DNA of 64,000 nucleotides, taken from positions 62,001 through 126,000 of the forward strand of contig URXX01000003.1 in NCBI GenBank assembly GCA_900551895.1, in the 5' to 3' direction. Below are positions 35,153 through 44,478 of the stretch, piece by piece. The notes beneath the pieces are model-generated. The model was not told where the DNA came from. It searched no databases and saw only the letters and a list, made by a program, of their open reading frames with translations. The position numbers and the translations under genes are program-made. The DNA is from an uncultured Lachnospiraceae bacterium (GTDB taxonomy: Bacteria > Bacillota > Clostridia > Lachnospirales > Lachnospiraceae). Position 1 is the stretch's first letter, and every line of letters starts with the position of its first letter.

Positions 35153-35581
35153 TTAAAATGTTAATACTTCTGGTTTCTGAGCCTGATGTGCATGCTCTGC
35201 TCCAGCGTATACATGTAATTTCTTAATCATTGCTCTTCCTAAAGGTCCTTTTGGAAGCATTCCTTTTACAGCAAGTTCAACAACTTTTTCAGGTTTTTTA
35301 GCCATCATTTCTCTTAATGTAGTTTCTTTCATTCCTCCTACATAGTCTGAATGATGATAGTAAACTTTCTGATCTAATTTTTTACCTGTTACACTGATTT
35401 TATCAGCATTTACTACGATTACATAATCACCTGTATCAACGTGTGGTGTATATTCCGGTTTATTTTTTCCTCTTAAAACTTTTGCAACTTCAGATGCTAA
35501 ACGTCCTAATGTGCAACCTTCTGCATCAACTACATACCATTTTCTTTCAATCTTATCTGGATTAGCCATGTAAGTTTTCAT
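35153..35581 (-). CDS. rplM: 50S ribosomal protein L13
   Basis: A 142-residue L13, complete, with WYVVDAEGCTLGRLASEVA at the N-terminus and GMLPKGPLGRAMIKKLHVY near the end. It heads the rplM-rpsI operon, preceded by a consensus promoter and a structured leader. Confidence 0.97.
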   Translation of the reverse strand: MKTYMANPDKIERKWYVVDAEGCTLGRLASEVAKVLRGKNKPEYTPHVDTGDYVIVVNADKISVTGKKLDQKVYYHHSDYVGGMKETTLREMMAKKPEKVVELAVKGMLPKGPLGRAMIKKLHVYAGAEHAHQAQKPEVLTF

Positions 35582-35686
35582 TGGTCGACCTCCCTAAATT
35601 TCATCTAATTATTATACTTCTTGGTTTTTATGAAAATCAATTTACTCCGGGGCTATGGTGTAAATTGCTTCTTCTATTGTCATACT
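35582..35686 (-). promoter_or_regulatory. 5' leader of rplM-rpsI, L13 leader candidate
   Basis: About 105 transcribed bases before rplM contain an 8-bp stem CAATTTAC/GTAAATTG (35638-35667) with a GC-rich loop. Firmicutes rplM mRNAs carry an L13 leader that allows autoregulation. Position and size fit; I cannot align it to the family model here. Confidence 0.5.
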
Positions 35687-35691
35687 GATTT

Positions 35692-35720
35692 ATTATATTA
35701 TGTGTATAGTGCAATGTCAA
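35692..35720 (-). promoter_or_regulatory. rplM-rpsI promoter
   Basis: Minus strand: TTGACA, 17 bases, TATAAT. Perfect consensus, as expected for ribosomal protein genes. Confidence 0.85.
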
Positions 35721-35751
35721 CCTTTTTCTCAAAAAAAGTGCGTTTTTACGC

Positions 35752-36855
35752 CTATCTCACCTCTAATAGTTTCTGTTTCAATTCACTTTCAATTCGGTTC
35801 AACTCGGCTTCCGCAGTTCTTCTTTTTTCTCTTCCCTCTTCCTGTATTTTCATTACTTCATCTAAGGTTGAAATAAGAGATTCATTTGTAACTTTAAGCG
35901 TTTCCATATCCACAATACCTCTTTCCGCCTCTTTCGCCGTATCGATTGTTGCCATTTTCAACTTTTCAGCATTTTTTCTGAGAAGTTCATTTGTCATATC
36001 CGTCACTTCACGCTGTGCTTCTGCGGCTCTTGAAGAGTTTTCCACGCCAATTGCCAATACCATCTGACTTTTCCACAACGGAATTGTGTTCACAAGCGTA
36101 GACTGAATTTTTTCAGACATTAATGTATCATTATTTTGCACAAGACGAATTTGCGGTGCCATTTGCAAAGAAATTGCTCTTGTCAATTCCAAATCATGTA
36201 CCTTTTTCTCAAACCGCTCACAACATCCTGCCAAATCATTTACCTCTTGTACATCTTCAGGAAGCCCGCTTAACTGGGCTTTATTTCGTAGTGCCGGAAG
36301 TTCTTTTTCCTGTACTTCTTTTATTTTCCGTTTGCCCGCCTCAATATACATAGATAATTCTTTAAAGTATGTTGTATTTAATTCATACATCTTATCTAAA
36401 AGCGCAATGTCTTTAAGTAACTGAATTTGCTGATTTTCAAGCGCTTTACAAATTCTTTCCACATTGCTCTCCGCTTTATCGAACTTCGCTTTCATATTAG
36501 CAAGTTTATTTGTATTTCTTTTAAAGAAACCGAAAAATCCTTTTTCTTCCTCATCTGTTTCTATATCTTTTAACTCCGAAACAACGTCAGTCAGCATTTT
36601 TCCCACTTCGCCCAAATCTTTTGTCTTTACGTTTTCCAACGCATTTTCTGAGAAATCCGCCATTTTTTTCTGTGCTCCCGCACCGTACTGTAAAATCATA
36701 TTGGCATTTGTCAAATCAATTTTAGATGAAAAATCCGCCACCATTTTTTCTTCTTCCGAAGTCAAAACAACCTCCTCCATTTTCGGTTGTTCTTCCACCT
36801 GTTGTTTTTCCTCCGAAAAAGGTTCAAACGTAAGTACCGGTGATTCCTGTCCCAT
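35752..36855 (-). CDS. toxic anion resistance protein, TelA family
   Basis: A 367-residue soluble, strongly helical (coiled-coil rich) protein of the TelA/KlaA family. The central segment (about 95-300) has the family pattern GFFGFFKRNTNKLANMKAKFDKAE and QLSGLPEDVQEVNDLAGCCERF. Named for tellurite resistance, but most members act in poorly understood envelope-stress modules. It follows an xpaC gene by 17 bases, the usual partner, and both lie after a P-type ATPase gene. Confidence 0.88.
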   Translation of the reverse strand: MGQESPVLTFEPFSEEKQQVEEQPKMEEVVLTSEEEKMVADFSSKIDLTNANMILQYGAGAQKKMADFSENALENVKTKDLGEVGKMLTDVVSELKDIETDEEEKGFFGFFKRNTNKLANMKAKFDKAESNVERICKALENQQIQLLKDIALLDKMYELNTTYFKELSMYIEAGKRKIKEVQEKELPALRNKAQLSGLPEDVQEVNDLAGCCERFEKKVHDLELTRAISLQMAPQIRLVQNNDTLMSEKIQSTLVNTIPLWKSQMVLAIGVENSSRAAEAQREVTDMTNELLRKNAEKLKMATIDTAKEAERGIVDMETLKVTNESLISTLDEVMKIQEEGREKRRTAEAELNRIESELKQKLLEVR

Positions 36856-36872
36856 ATTTTTTTCCTCCTCGT

Positions 36873-38045
36873 CTATTTAAAATCCTTTTCTTTATATCCC
36901 TCTCTGGCAAACATGGTCTGTAACACGGAAATGTCCGCTGAAATATCAACTGCCGTATCCTGAAACAAATCATCCAGCAGTTGTTCAAACGCACTGCTGA
37001 TTGTATCCAGTGTATTTTCGATTTCATTCATGGATTTTTTCACATTCTCACCCTTAACGGTAAGTGCATCAAATTCTTTATAGGCATTTACTAACTTCTT
37101 TGTTGTCGGTAAATAATATTCCATAAATTTGTCCATTTCCGTCATCTGTTCGGGATGATTTTTAACAGAGTCAAAAATCTTACGAATAACATTTTCCAGT
37201 CTGTCTAATTTTGCAGAAATCACTTCTCCCGGAATGGCATCGTTTGCCAGTCGAATGGATTCGATATATTCATTTCCTTTACGAATCATATCCGCAACTG
37301 TGCTGTCTGAAATATCTTCCACTTCTTTCTGCATCCGTTCCTGTCTTCTTTTCTGCTCTTCTTCCCTCTGCTTTCTTGACTCTTCTGCCTGTAGTAATTG
37401 TCTGTAAGCCTCCTCTGTCACCGTAAGACAAGTTTGACTGTTATCCAAAAATCCGTCTACAAACATTTCTTTTTTAATCATCAACTTTAAATTTTTACAT
37501 ACTTTCTTTTCTGATGTGCGTGTTTTCTCTGCCAGTTCTTTCACCGAACAAAATTCTCTTCCGTTCAGAATTTCCACATATTTCTTGAAACACTGATACC
37601 TTTTTCTTCCAGAAATTCCTTTCGCAAGAAAAAAAGCCGAAAGTATACATACAATTATCCCTATTGCAAGAACGACCCCTGAAACCGTTTTTGTAATAAA
37701 CGAACCGCTGATAAGAAAACCTATTACAGAAGTCAGCAAAAATCCCGAAAAAACAAGCATGCCCGTCCCTCCCAATATCATAAGAGGAATGCTTATATAT
37801 TTTCCCTTTTCTTTCAATCGAATTTCTGTTTTTATTTTCGGTTTCTGCCGGCTTTTCTCCTCCTGCCTAGGCGGTTCTACATGAATATGAGGATTTCGAT
37901 TCATACATCTTCTAGCCTCATTCATCGCCATATCTACCGTCTGATTTATTTTCTGATTTAACTGCTGATAATTCATGGAGTTCATGGCGTCTTCCACCGT
38001 ACGCCTAATCTGTTCTCCTAGATTAGAAAAATCTCTATTGTCCAT
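36873..38045 (-). CDS. XpaC-family protein (5-bromo-4-chloroindolyl phosphate hydrolysis)
   Basis: A 390-residue protein with a basic N-terminal tail, two transmembrane helices (about 88-150) and a long helical cytoplasmic part. The region after the membrane (KRYQCFKKYVEILNGREFCSVKELAEKT) is typical of XpaC. The biochemical role is unclear. It overlaps the P-type ATPase gene by 11 bases and precedes telA, so the three are co-expressed. Confidence 0.8.
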   Translation of the reverse strand: MDNRDFSNLGEQIRRTVEDAMNSMNYQQLNQKINQTVDMAMNEARRCMNRNPHIHVEPPRQEEKSRQKPKIKTEIRLKEKGKYISIPLMILGGTGMLVFSGFLLTSVIGFLISGSFITKTVSGVVLAIGIIVCILSAFFLAKGISGRKRYQCFKKYVEILNGREFCSVKELAEKTRTSEKKVCKNLKLMIKKEMFVDGFLDNSQTCLTVTEEAYRQLLQAEESRKQREEEQKRRQERMQKEVEDISDSTVADMIRKGNEYIESIRLANDAIPGEVISAKLDRLENVIRKIFDSVKNHPEQMTEMDKFMEYYLPTTKKLVNAYKEFDALTVKGENVKKSMNEIENTLDTISSAFEQLLDDLFQDTAVDISADISVLQTMFAREGYKEKDFK

Positions 38046-40416
38046 ATTTATCTGCCTTTCTTTTTTTCTTCTTTTCGTTCATGCGAATGAAAAATGCTTC
38101 TGCTTTTCGGATAAACTGACACAAATGATTAAATACCGGCATTGTCGCAAAGGCGAAAACAAGAAGTAATAATCCGCTCTTTAACGTTACCTGATTGATG
38201 CCGAATAGTTCTCCCATAAAAAGAACACAAATTAAAAGTCCAAAAAGCATTCCAAACCATACAATCCATCGGAAAATATTCATCGGTTTGGACAGTTCAA
38301 ATAAAATCTGTAATCCTACAATAGCAAGAAGTAATGTTGCGGTAATGGAAATTTCTTCTGAACTGACTCCAAAAACACTTCCAAATAAAATCAGCAACCC
38401 TACCATAATAACATCCGTCAATCCTGCCGGAAGTGCCTTTAATAATACATTTGTCAAAAACTTACCTTTAATCAAATTTTTATTTGGCTCCATAGCAAGT
38501 AAAAACGCCGGTGTTCCGATTGTCATCATACTGACAAGGGAAACTTGTGCCGGTCCGAGCGGATAAGTAATCATAAAGATAAGCGACAATGCTGACAGTA
38601 AGAAAGAAAAAATATTTTTTACTAAAAACAGACTTGCCGACCTCTCAATATTATTTACCACTTGTCTTCCTTCTGCCACAACAGAAGGCATTTTTGCAAA
38701 ATCAGACTCTAATAAAACTAATTGTGATGCCTGTGATGCCACATCACTTCCAGATGCCATAGCAATGCTGCAATCCGCATCTTTCAACGCCAAAACATCA
38801 TTGACTCCATCGCCTGTCATTGCTACCGTTTTTCCATTCTTTTTCAAAGCTTGTACAAACATTCTTTTCTGTTTCGGAGTCACCCTGCCAAAAACAGTAT
38901 ATTTTCTTACTGCCTGCTCAATATCTTCCTCATTCTGTAACTGCCTTGCATCTATATAATTTTCCGCATTTGCAATCCCCGCTTCCAACGCCACTTTTGA
39001 AACCGTCATCGGATTGTCCCCTGAAATCACTTTAATATCCACGCCCTGCTCTGCAAAATAATGGAATGTTTCCTTTGCATTCTTACGAATTGGATTTGCA
39101 AGGAGAACAAGACCAAGTAATATTGCTTTTTCCGTCAATACTTTCCCATCAGCCTCCCCATTATATTTTGCAAAAACAAGCACACGATACCCCTGCTCAC
39201 TCTGTTGTTCAATCTGCTCTCTGTATGTTTCAAATTCTTCCCGAAGTACAAATTCCGGTGCTCCCAAAATATAAGTTACCCCGTCAAAAACCGCACTGCT
39301 GTATTTGTACTCTGACGAAAACGTAGTGATTTTTTCCGCCGTTCTCCCCATACTCATATGGAAATAGTTCTTCAACGCTTCCATTGTTGTATTATCTTTT
39401 TCCATATTAAAAACAAAATCGCCCAACTGTTCTTCCAGTTCTTCTTTCTCTTCTCCAACAGCAATAATTTCACTGACTTTCATTACATTTTCCGTAATAG
39501 TTCCTGTCTTGTCCACACACAAAACATTTACTCTCGCCAATGTTTCTATACATTTCATATCATGCACAAGAACCTTTTTTTGTGCTAATTTCATTACACT
39601 GACAACAAGCGCTACACTGGCAAGAAGGTAAAGTCCTTCCGGAATCATTCCGATAATCGCGGCTGTCATTGATGTGACGCTTTTACGCAAAGAATTTCCC
39701 GAAAGAATATACTGCTGATAAAACATCATCATTCCAATCGGAATAATAATAATTCCTACTGCTTTTACCAATTTATTCAACGAACGAATCATCTCAGATT
39801 GTTCGCCTTCCTTCATCGCTTTTGCTTCCAATGTCAATTTAGACACATAGGAATCTGCCCCGACTTTTGTCAATCTTGCAAAGCACTTCCCCGAAACAAT
39901 ATAACTTCCCGAAAGCAGATTATCCCCCTCCGCTTTCGTTATCTCATCTGCCTCACCGGTAATCAGAGATTCATTTACCTGCGCTTCCCCCGAAATCACA
40001 ATCGCATCGGCAGGTATTTGATTTCCCGCAGTAAAAACAACAATATCATCCAGCACCAGTTCTTCCGCACGGATAACCTTTTTCTTTCCGTCACGAATAA
40101 CATTCGCCTTCGGTGCGTGTAAAACCGCAAGTTTATCCAAGATTTTCTTCGACCTGCACTCCTGAATAATACCTACAAGCGTATTGGCAATAATAATCGG
40201 TAAAAATGTGAGTTCACGAAATGCTCCAACCAAAATAAGCAGCCCTGCAATTACCGCAAAGATTAAGTTAAAATATGTGAATATATTTGTAAGAACAATC
40301 TCCTTCACCGATTTGGACGGCGCTTCTACCGGAGTGTTCTGTTTTCCCTGTTGTATTCTTTCTTCTACTTCACGTTCCGAAAGACCTGTTTGTATTTGCA
40401 TCTGTTCCATAGACAC
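38035..40416 (-). CDS. cation-transporting P-type ATPase (HAD-IC family, CtpE-like)
   Basis: A 793-residue ion pump. Actuator motif SLITGEADEITK (TGEA in place of TGES), membrane motif MIPEGL, phosphorylation site CVDKTGTIT, and hinge TGDGVNDVLALKDAD are all present, with about ten membrane helices. The PEGL motif and layout resemble calcium-type pumps of the CtpE group rather than heavy-metal pumps, which need CPx. First gene of the operon with xpaC and telA. The transported ion is an inference. Confidence 0.88.
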   Translation of the reverse strand: MSMEQMQIQTGLSEREVEERIQQGKQNTPVEAPSKSVKEIVLTNIFTYFNLIFAVIAGLLILVGAFRELTFLPIIIANTLVGIIQECRSKKILDKLAVLHAPKANVIRDGKKKVIRAEELVLDDIVVFTAGNQIPADAIVISGEAQVNESLITGEADEITKAEGDNLLSGSYIVSGKCFARLTKVGADSYVSKLTLEAKAMKEGEQSEMIRSLNKLVKAVGIIIIPIGMMMFYQQYILSGNSLRKSVTSMTAAIIGMIPEGLYLLASVALVVSVMKLAQKKVLVHDMKCIETLARVNVLCVDKTGTITENVMKVSEIIAVGEEKEELEEQLGDFVFNMEKDNTTMEALKNYFHMSMGRTAEKITTFSSEYKYSSAVFDGVTYILGAPEFVLREEFETYREQIEQQSEQGYRVLVFAKYNGEADGKVLTEKAILLGLVLLANPIRKNAKETFHYFAEQGVDIKVISGDNPMTVSKVALEAGIANAENYIDARQLQNEEDIEQAVRKYTVFGRVTPKQKRMFVQALKKNGKTVAMTGDGVNDVLALKDADCSIAMASGSDVASQASQLVLLESDFAKMPSVVAEGRQVVNNIERSASLFLVKNIFSFLLSALSLIFMITYPLGPAQVSLVSMMTIGTPAFLLAMEPNKNLIKGKFLTNVLLKALPAGLTDVIMVGLLILFGSVFGVSSEEISITATLLLAIVGLQILFELSKPMNIFRWIVWFGMLFGLLICVLFMGELFGINQVTLKSGLLLLVFAFATMPVFNHLCQFIRKAEAFFIRMNEKKKKRKADKYGQ

Positions 40417-40653
40417 CTCCGTTTTCTATGTTTCTATGATACCTTTTATAACACAAAATGTAAATTCTTTTCACACTGATTTTACAAATTATATATAATA
40501 AAAAATAGCAACGCAAATTTTCAAAATAAATTGTCTTTATTAACTTTTCCTTAAGATATATTGACGCATTTATTTTTGTGTGTTATTTTTTAGAAAATTA
40601 TATTTTTATAGATTTTTTGTATGAAAAAACAATATTTCAAAGGAGTGAAGCAT

Positions 40654-40845
40654 ATGGAGGAACTAAACAATACATTTTTAAAGTATCGGCATCTTATCGT
40701 AACGACCTGTATTATCATATTTTTAGTTATCATTTTAGTATTTCTCTATCCTCTTGCAAGGTATCATTATGAATATCCTACCGATAGGAATATAGTAATA
40801 AAAACAGATAGATTTACGGGAACTGTTAATATTGAACCTTATTAA
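40654..40845 (+). CDS. small single-pass membrane protein
   Basis: A 63-residue protein with one transmembrane helix (about 13-35) and a short polar outer tail ending in NIEPY. The start is the ATG after AAAGGAG, eight bases upstream; an earlier in-frame ATG lacks a site. Divergent from the P-type ATPase gene and closed by a terminator. I do not recognise it. The upstream gap (40417-40653) is AT-rich with possible promoters for both directions but nothing clear. Confidence 0.65.
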   Translation: MEELNNTFLKYRHLIVTTCIIIFLVIILVFLYPLARYHYEYPTDRNIVIKTDRFTGTVNIEPY

Positions 40846-40852
40846 ATAAAAG

Positions 40853-40891
40853 AAAAAGGAAAGTGTCCGTCTTTTAAAACACTTTCCTTTT
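40853..40891. terminator. bidirectional terminator
   Basis: A 12-bp perfect stem AAAAGGAAAGTG/CACTTTCCTTTT with a 14-base loop between convergent genes. Confidence 0.85.
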
Positions 40892-40897
40892 GCTTTA

Positions 40898-42121
40898 TTA
40901 TTTTACAATTACTTTTCGGAAATTTTTCTTTCCTCTTCTTAAAACAATACCTTCTCCGCTCAAATCGTCCAGTGTATATTCTTTCTTAATATCTTCCACT
41001 TTTTCTCCGTCTACAGCAACACCTCCCTGCTGCACCGCACGTCTTGCTTCCGATTTAGATGGTACTAACCCACTTTTTACAAGCATTGTTAAAATGTCGA
41101 TATTTCCGTCAATAAAATCTCCTTCCTCTAATTCTGCTGTAGGCATATTTGCAGCCGCACCGCTTGTGAAGAGTTCTCTTGAACTTTCTTGTGCTTTTAT
41201 CGCTTCTTCCTCACCATGTACAAGTTTTGTCAATTCAAACGCAAGAATTTCTTTTGCTTTATTTAACTGGCTTCCTTCCCATTTATCCATTTCATCAATT
41301 TCTTCTAACGGAAGAAATGTAAGCATACGAATACATTTTAATACATCGTTGTCCGCAACATTTCTCCAGTACTGGTAAAATTCAAATGGAGATGTCTTAT
41401 TCGGGTCTAACCAAACAGCACCTGACTGTGTTTTACCCATTTTCTTTCCTTCTGAATTTAATAACAACGTAATTGTCATTGCACTTGCATCTTTACCAAG
41501 TTTACGGCGGATTAATTCTGTACCTGCAAGCATATTACTCCACTGGTCATCTCCCCCAAACTGTAAATTACAACCATAATTCTGATATAATGCATAGAAA
41601 TCGTACGCTTGCATAATCATGTAGTTAAATTCAAGGAAACTTAGTCCTTTTTCCATACGCTGTTTGTAACACTCAGCAGTAAGCATACGGTTTACAGAAA
41701 AATGCGGTCCTACTTCACGGAGTAAATCAACATAATTTAATCCGAGTAACCAATCTGCGTTATTTACCATTAATGCTTTTCCTTCTGAGAAATCAATGAA
41801 TTTGCTCATCTGTTCTTTGAAGCAGTCACAGTTGTGCTGAATTTGTTCCGGAGTCATCATGGAACGCATATCGCTTCTTCCTGAAGGATCACCAATATAC
41901 CCTGTTCCTCCTCCAATCAAAGCAATCGGCTTATTACCTGCCATCTGCAAACGTTTCATTAAGCAAAGCGCCATGAAATGTCCTACATGAAGACTATCTG
42001 CTGTAGGGTCAAATCCGATGTAAAATGTTGCTTTTCCTTCATTAATTAAATTACTGATTAACTCTTCATCTGTTACCTGTGCAATTAATCCTCTTGCTTT
42101 CAATTCATCATAAATTTTCAT
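40898..42121 (-). CDS. tyrS: tyrosyl-tRNA synthetase
   Basis: A 407-residue class I synthetase. The HIGH-like motif is HVGHF, the KMSKS loop is KMGKT, and tyrosine-binding residues lie in LEFNYMIMQAYDF and GGDDQWSN. A C-terminal S4 domain (about 345-407) binds tRNA. Its T-box leader senses uncharged tRNA(Tyr). Confidence 0.96.
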   Translation of the reverse strand: MKIYDELKARGLIAQVTDEELISNLINEGKATFYIGFDPTADSLHVGHFMALCLMKRLQMAGNKPIALIGGGTGYIGDPSGRSDMRSMMTPEQIQHNCDCFKEQMSKFIDFSEGKALMVNNADWLLGLNYVDLLREVGPHFSVNRMLTAECYKQRMEKGLSFLEFNYMIMQAYDFYALYQNYGCNLQFGGDDQWSNMLAGTELIRRKLGKDASAMTITLLLNSEGKKMGKTQSGAVWLDPNKTSPFEFYQYWRNVADNDVLKCIRMLTFLPLEEIDEMDKWEGSQLNKAKEILAFELTKLVHGEEEAIKAQESSRELFTSGAAANMPTAELEEGDFIDGNIDILTMLVKSGLVPSKSEARRAVQQGGVAVDGEKVEDIKKEYTLDDLSGEGIVLRRGKKNFRKVIVK

Positions 42122-42178
42122 TTTCCTATCTCCTCTAATCTTTATATTATGCGGGACAGGTTTTCACTTCTATATAAA

Positions 42179-42437
42179 TAAAAAACTCGCCCCTTATTAC
42201 TAAAGGGCGAGTATATCTCGCGGTACCACCTTAATTCACATTCAACTCACATTGAATGCCTCAGCAAGTATCTATCAATACTTTCAGCACGATAACGAGT
42301 GCCACTCCGTTACAGCCTACTAACATTCGTATTCGGTGTACTGCTCCAAGATGTATTCATAACTGATAGTCCATGCGCCTCTCAGCATCCGGCTGCTCTC
42401 TGTATGGCATTTTCAATTACTACTTTTTCTTTTCTTC
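42179..42437 (-). promoter_or_regulatory. T-box leader (tRNA-Tyr) of tyrS
   Basis: The T-box AAGGTGGTACCGCG is at 42219-42232, and the terminator CTCGCCCTTTA/TAAGGGGCGAG with T6 at 42179-42211. In Stem I, TAC followed by A (42353-42355) is the likely specifier for tRNA(Tyr). A TATAAT box lies at 42444-42449. Confidence 0.93.
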
Positions 42438-42500
42438 GCTTTCATTATATATTTGAAATGGTAACGTATTCACTTAATTTTGTCAAGTGCGGTTTCCTTA

Positions 42501-43616
42501 TTAACCGTTTAAAATAACTTCTTTTAAAGATAGATCTTTGTTTAACAATACAACATTACCGACTTTTCCCGCTTTGATTGAACCGTATTTGTCATCCAAA
42601 CCAACACTTTTTGCCGGATTAATTGTAGCAGCCGCAACCGCTGCTTCTAACGGAATATTCATCTGCTGTACCGCAACTCTCACACAATCCATTAAGTTTG
42701 TAACTGAACCTGCCAAAGCACCGTCAGAAACAAGAGTAGCCACATTTCCTTCTACCTTTACTGCCTGACCGCCGAGAGTATATTCACCGTCTTCAAGACC
42801 TGTTGCACGCATACTGTCACTAACTAAAACAACTCTGTCTTTAAACATATCAAACGTTGTTCTGACAACTGATGGGTGAATATGAACACCGTCTGTAATC
42901 AATTCTACAAAACAATGACTGCTGTCATGTGCCGCACCGATAACTCCCGGTGCACGATGTGTAAACGGAGGCATCGCGTTATATAAATGTGTCGCATGGT
43001 CTGCACCTAAATCATATCCTTTTTTTGCAGTATCATAATCTGCCAATGTATGTGCGAAAGAAATATGTACTTCGTCTTTCAATTCTTCGATAAATTCCAT
43101 TGCACCATCTACTTCAGGCGCAATATCAACAAGACGATATAATCCGTTTGCTGCCTCCTGCAATCTGTGGAACATTTCTACATCAGGTTTTACAATATGT
43201 GTACCTGCCTGAGCCCCTTTCTTGCCCGGTGAAATAAATGGTCCTTCCATATTAATTCCGGCAAGAACAGCACCTTCTTCATTCTTATATGCTCCCGCTG
43301 TTTTTGAAATATGCATTAACTCTTCTTCCGCTAAAGTCATTGTTGCCGGAACGATTGTTGTAATTCCCTGTGATGCCTCATATTTGGCAATCTCACGGAT
43401 TGCTTCCTCTGTTCCGTCACAGAAATCATGTCCTACTGCACCGTGAAAATGTACGTCAACGAGTCCCGGAATAGCATATCCTCCCTGCCCGTCTATCACT
43501 TCGTCCTGATTTGACGCAACATCCTGAAAAACACCGTTTTCAATGATAATTTCTCCCGGTTCAAATTTTCCTTCTTCCGTAAATACCTGTACATTTTTAA
43601 TAATCATTGTCTTCAC
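42501..43616 (-). CDS. nagA: N-acetylglucosamine-6-phosphate deacetylase
   Basis: A 371-residue amidohydrolase removing acetate from GlcNAc-6-P. Metal-site motifs are VDVHFHGAVGHDF, INMEGPF and the later LVSDSMRATG aspartate. It starts two bases after nagB, so nagB-nagA form an operon for amino-sugar use. Confidence 0.95.
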   Translation of the reverse strand: MKTMIIKNVQVFTEEGKFEPGEIIIENGVFQDVASNQDEVIDGQGGYAIPGLVDVHFHGAVGHDFCDGTEEAIREIAKYEASQGITTIVPATMTLAEEELMHISKTAGAYKNEEGAVLAGINMEGPFISPGKKGAQAGTHIVKPDVEMFHRLQEAANGLYRLVDIAPEVDGAMEFIEELKDEVHISFAHTLADYDTAKKGYDLGADHATHLYNAMPPFTHRAPGVIGAAHDSSHCFVELITDGVHIHPSVVRTTFDMFKDRVVLVSDSMRATGLEDGEYTLGGQAVKVEGNVATLVSDGALAGSVTNLMDCVRVAVQQMNIPLEAAVAAATINPAKSVGLDDKYGSIKAGKVGNVVLLNKDLSLKEVILNG

Positions 43617-43618
43617 CT

Positions 43619-44350
43619 CTATTGAGCAACTTTAGAATATGCTGCTTCATCACAAACAACTGTTACATCAGGATGCATCTGTAAGATTGATGCAGGTACT
43701 TCAGGAGTAACCGGTCCGAAAAATGCTTTCTTAACGATTTCTGCTTTATCCTCACCGCTTACTACAACAACGATTTTCTTAGCACTCATAATTGTTCCAA
43801 TTCCCATTGTGTATGCCTGTCTTGGAACATCATCTGCTGATGCAAAGAAACGTTTATTTGCTTCGATTGTACTTTCCTGTAAATCTACGCAGTGTGTAAC
43901 TTTATCAAACTGTGGTGCAGGTTCGTTAAATCCGATATGTCCATTGTGGCCAAGTCCTAATAACTGTAAATCTACTCCACCAAGAGAAGCAATTAAGTCT
44001 TCATAACGTGCACATTCTTTTTCAGCATCCGGTTCCATACCGTTTGGCACATTTGTGTTTGCTTTGTCAATATTAATGTGATTAAAGAAGTTATCATTCA
44101 TAAAGTAGTAATAACTCTGATCGTTCTCTCTTGGAAGTCCTTTATATTCATCAAGGTTTACCGATTTCACCTGTGAAAAATCAAGATCTCCTTCTTCATA
44201 TCTTTTGATTAATTCTTTATATGTACCGATTGGTGAAGAACCTGTTGCAAGTCCGAGAACACAGTTTGGTTTCATAATTACCTGTGCTCCGATAATATTT
44301 GCCGCCTTTCTGCTCATTTCATCATAATCTTTTGCTCTACAAATTTTCAT
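43619..44350 (-). CDS. nagB: glucosamine-6-phosphate deaminase
   Basis: A 243-residue enzyme making fructose-6-P and ammonia from glucosamine-6-P. Motifs are LGLATGSSPIGTY, SVNLDEYKGL, and the catalytic GLGHNGHIGFNEP. First gene of nagBA. Together with glmM in this window, both the synthesis and degradation branches of amino-sugar metabolism are represented. The gap 44351-44478 contains a TATAAA box but no clear operator. Confidence 0.95.
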   Translation of the reverse strand: MKICRAKDYDEMSRKAANIIGAQVIMKPNCVLGLATGSSPIGTYKELIKRYEEGDLDFSQVKSVNLDEYKGLPRENDQSYYYFMNDNFFNHINIDKANTNVPNGMEPDAEKECARYEDLIASLGGVDLQLLGLGHNGHIGFNEPAPQFDKVTHCVDLQESTIEANKRFFASADDVPRQAYTMGIGTIMSAKKIVVVVSGEDKAEIVKKAFFGPVTPEVPASILQMHPDVTVVCDEAAYSKVAQ

Positions 44351-44478
44351 GTCTGTTTCTTCCTTTCTACTATGCTATTTTATAACATTACTGAGTATCA
44401 GATAATACTTCTTATATATTACCACGTTATATAAAGATTTTGTAGATTATTTAACTATTTCCTCATCTTTTTTTATTT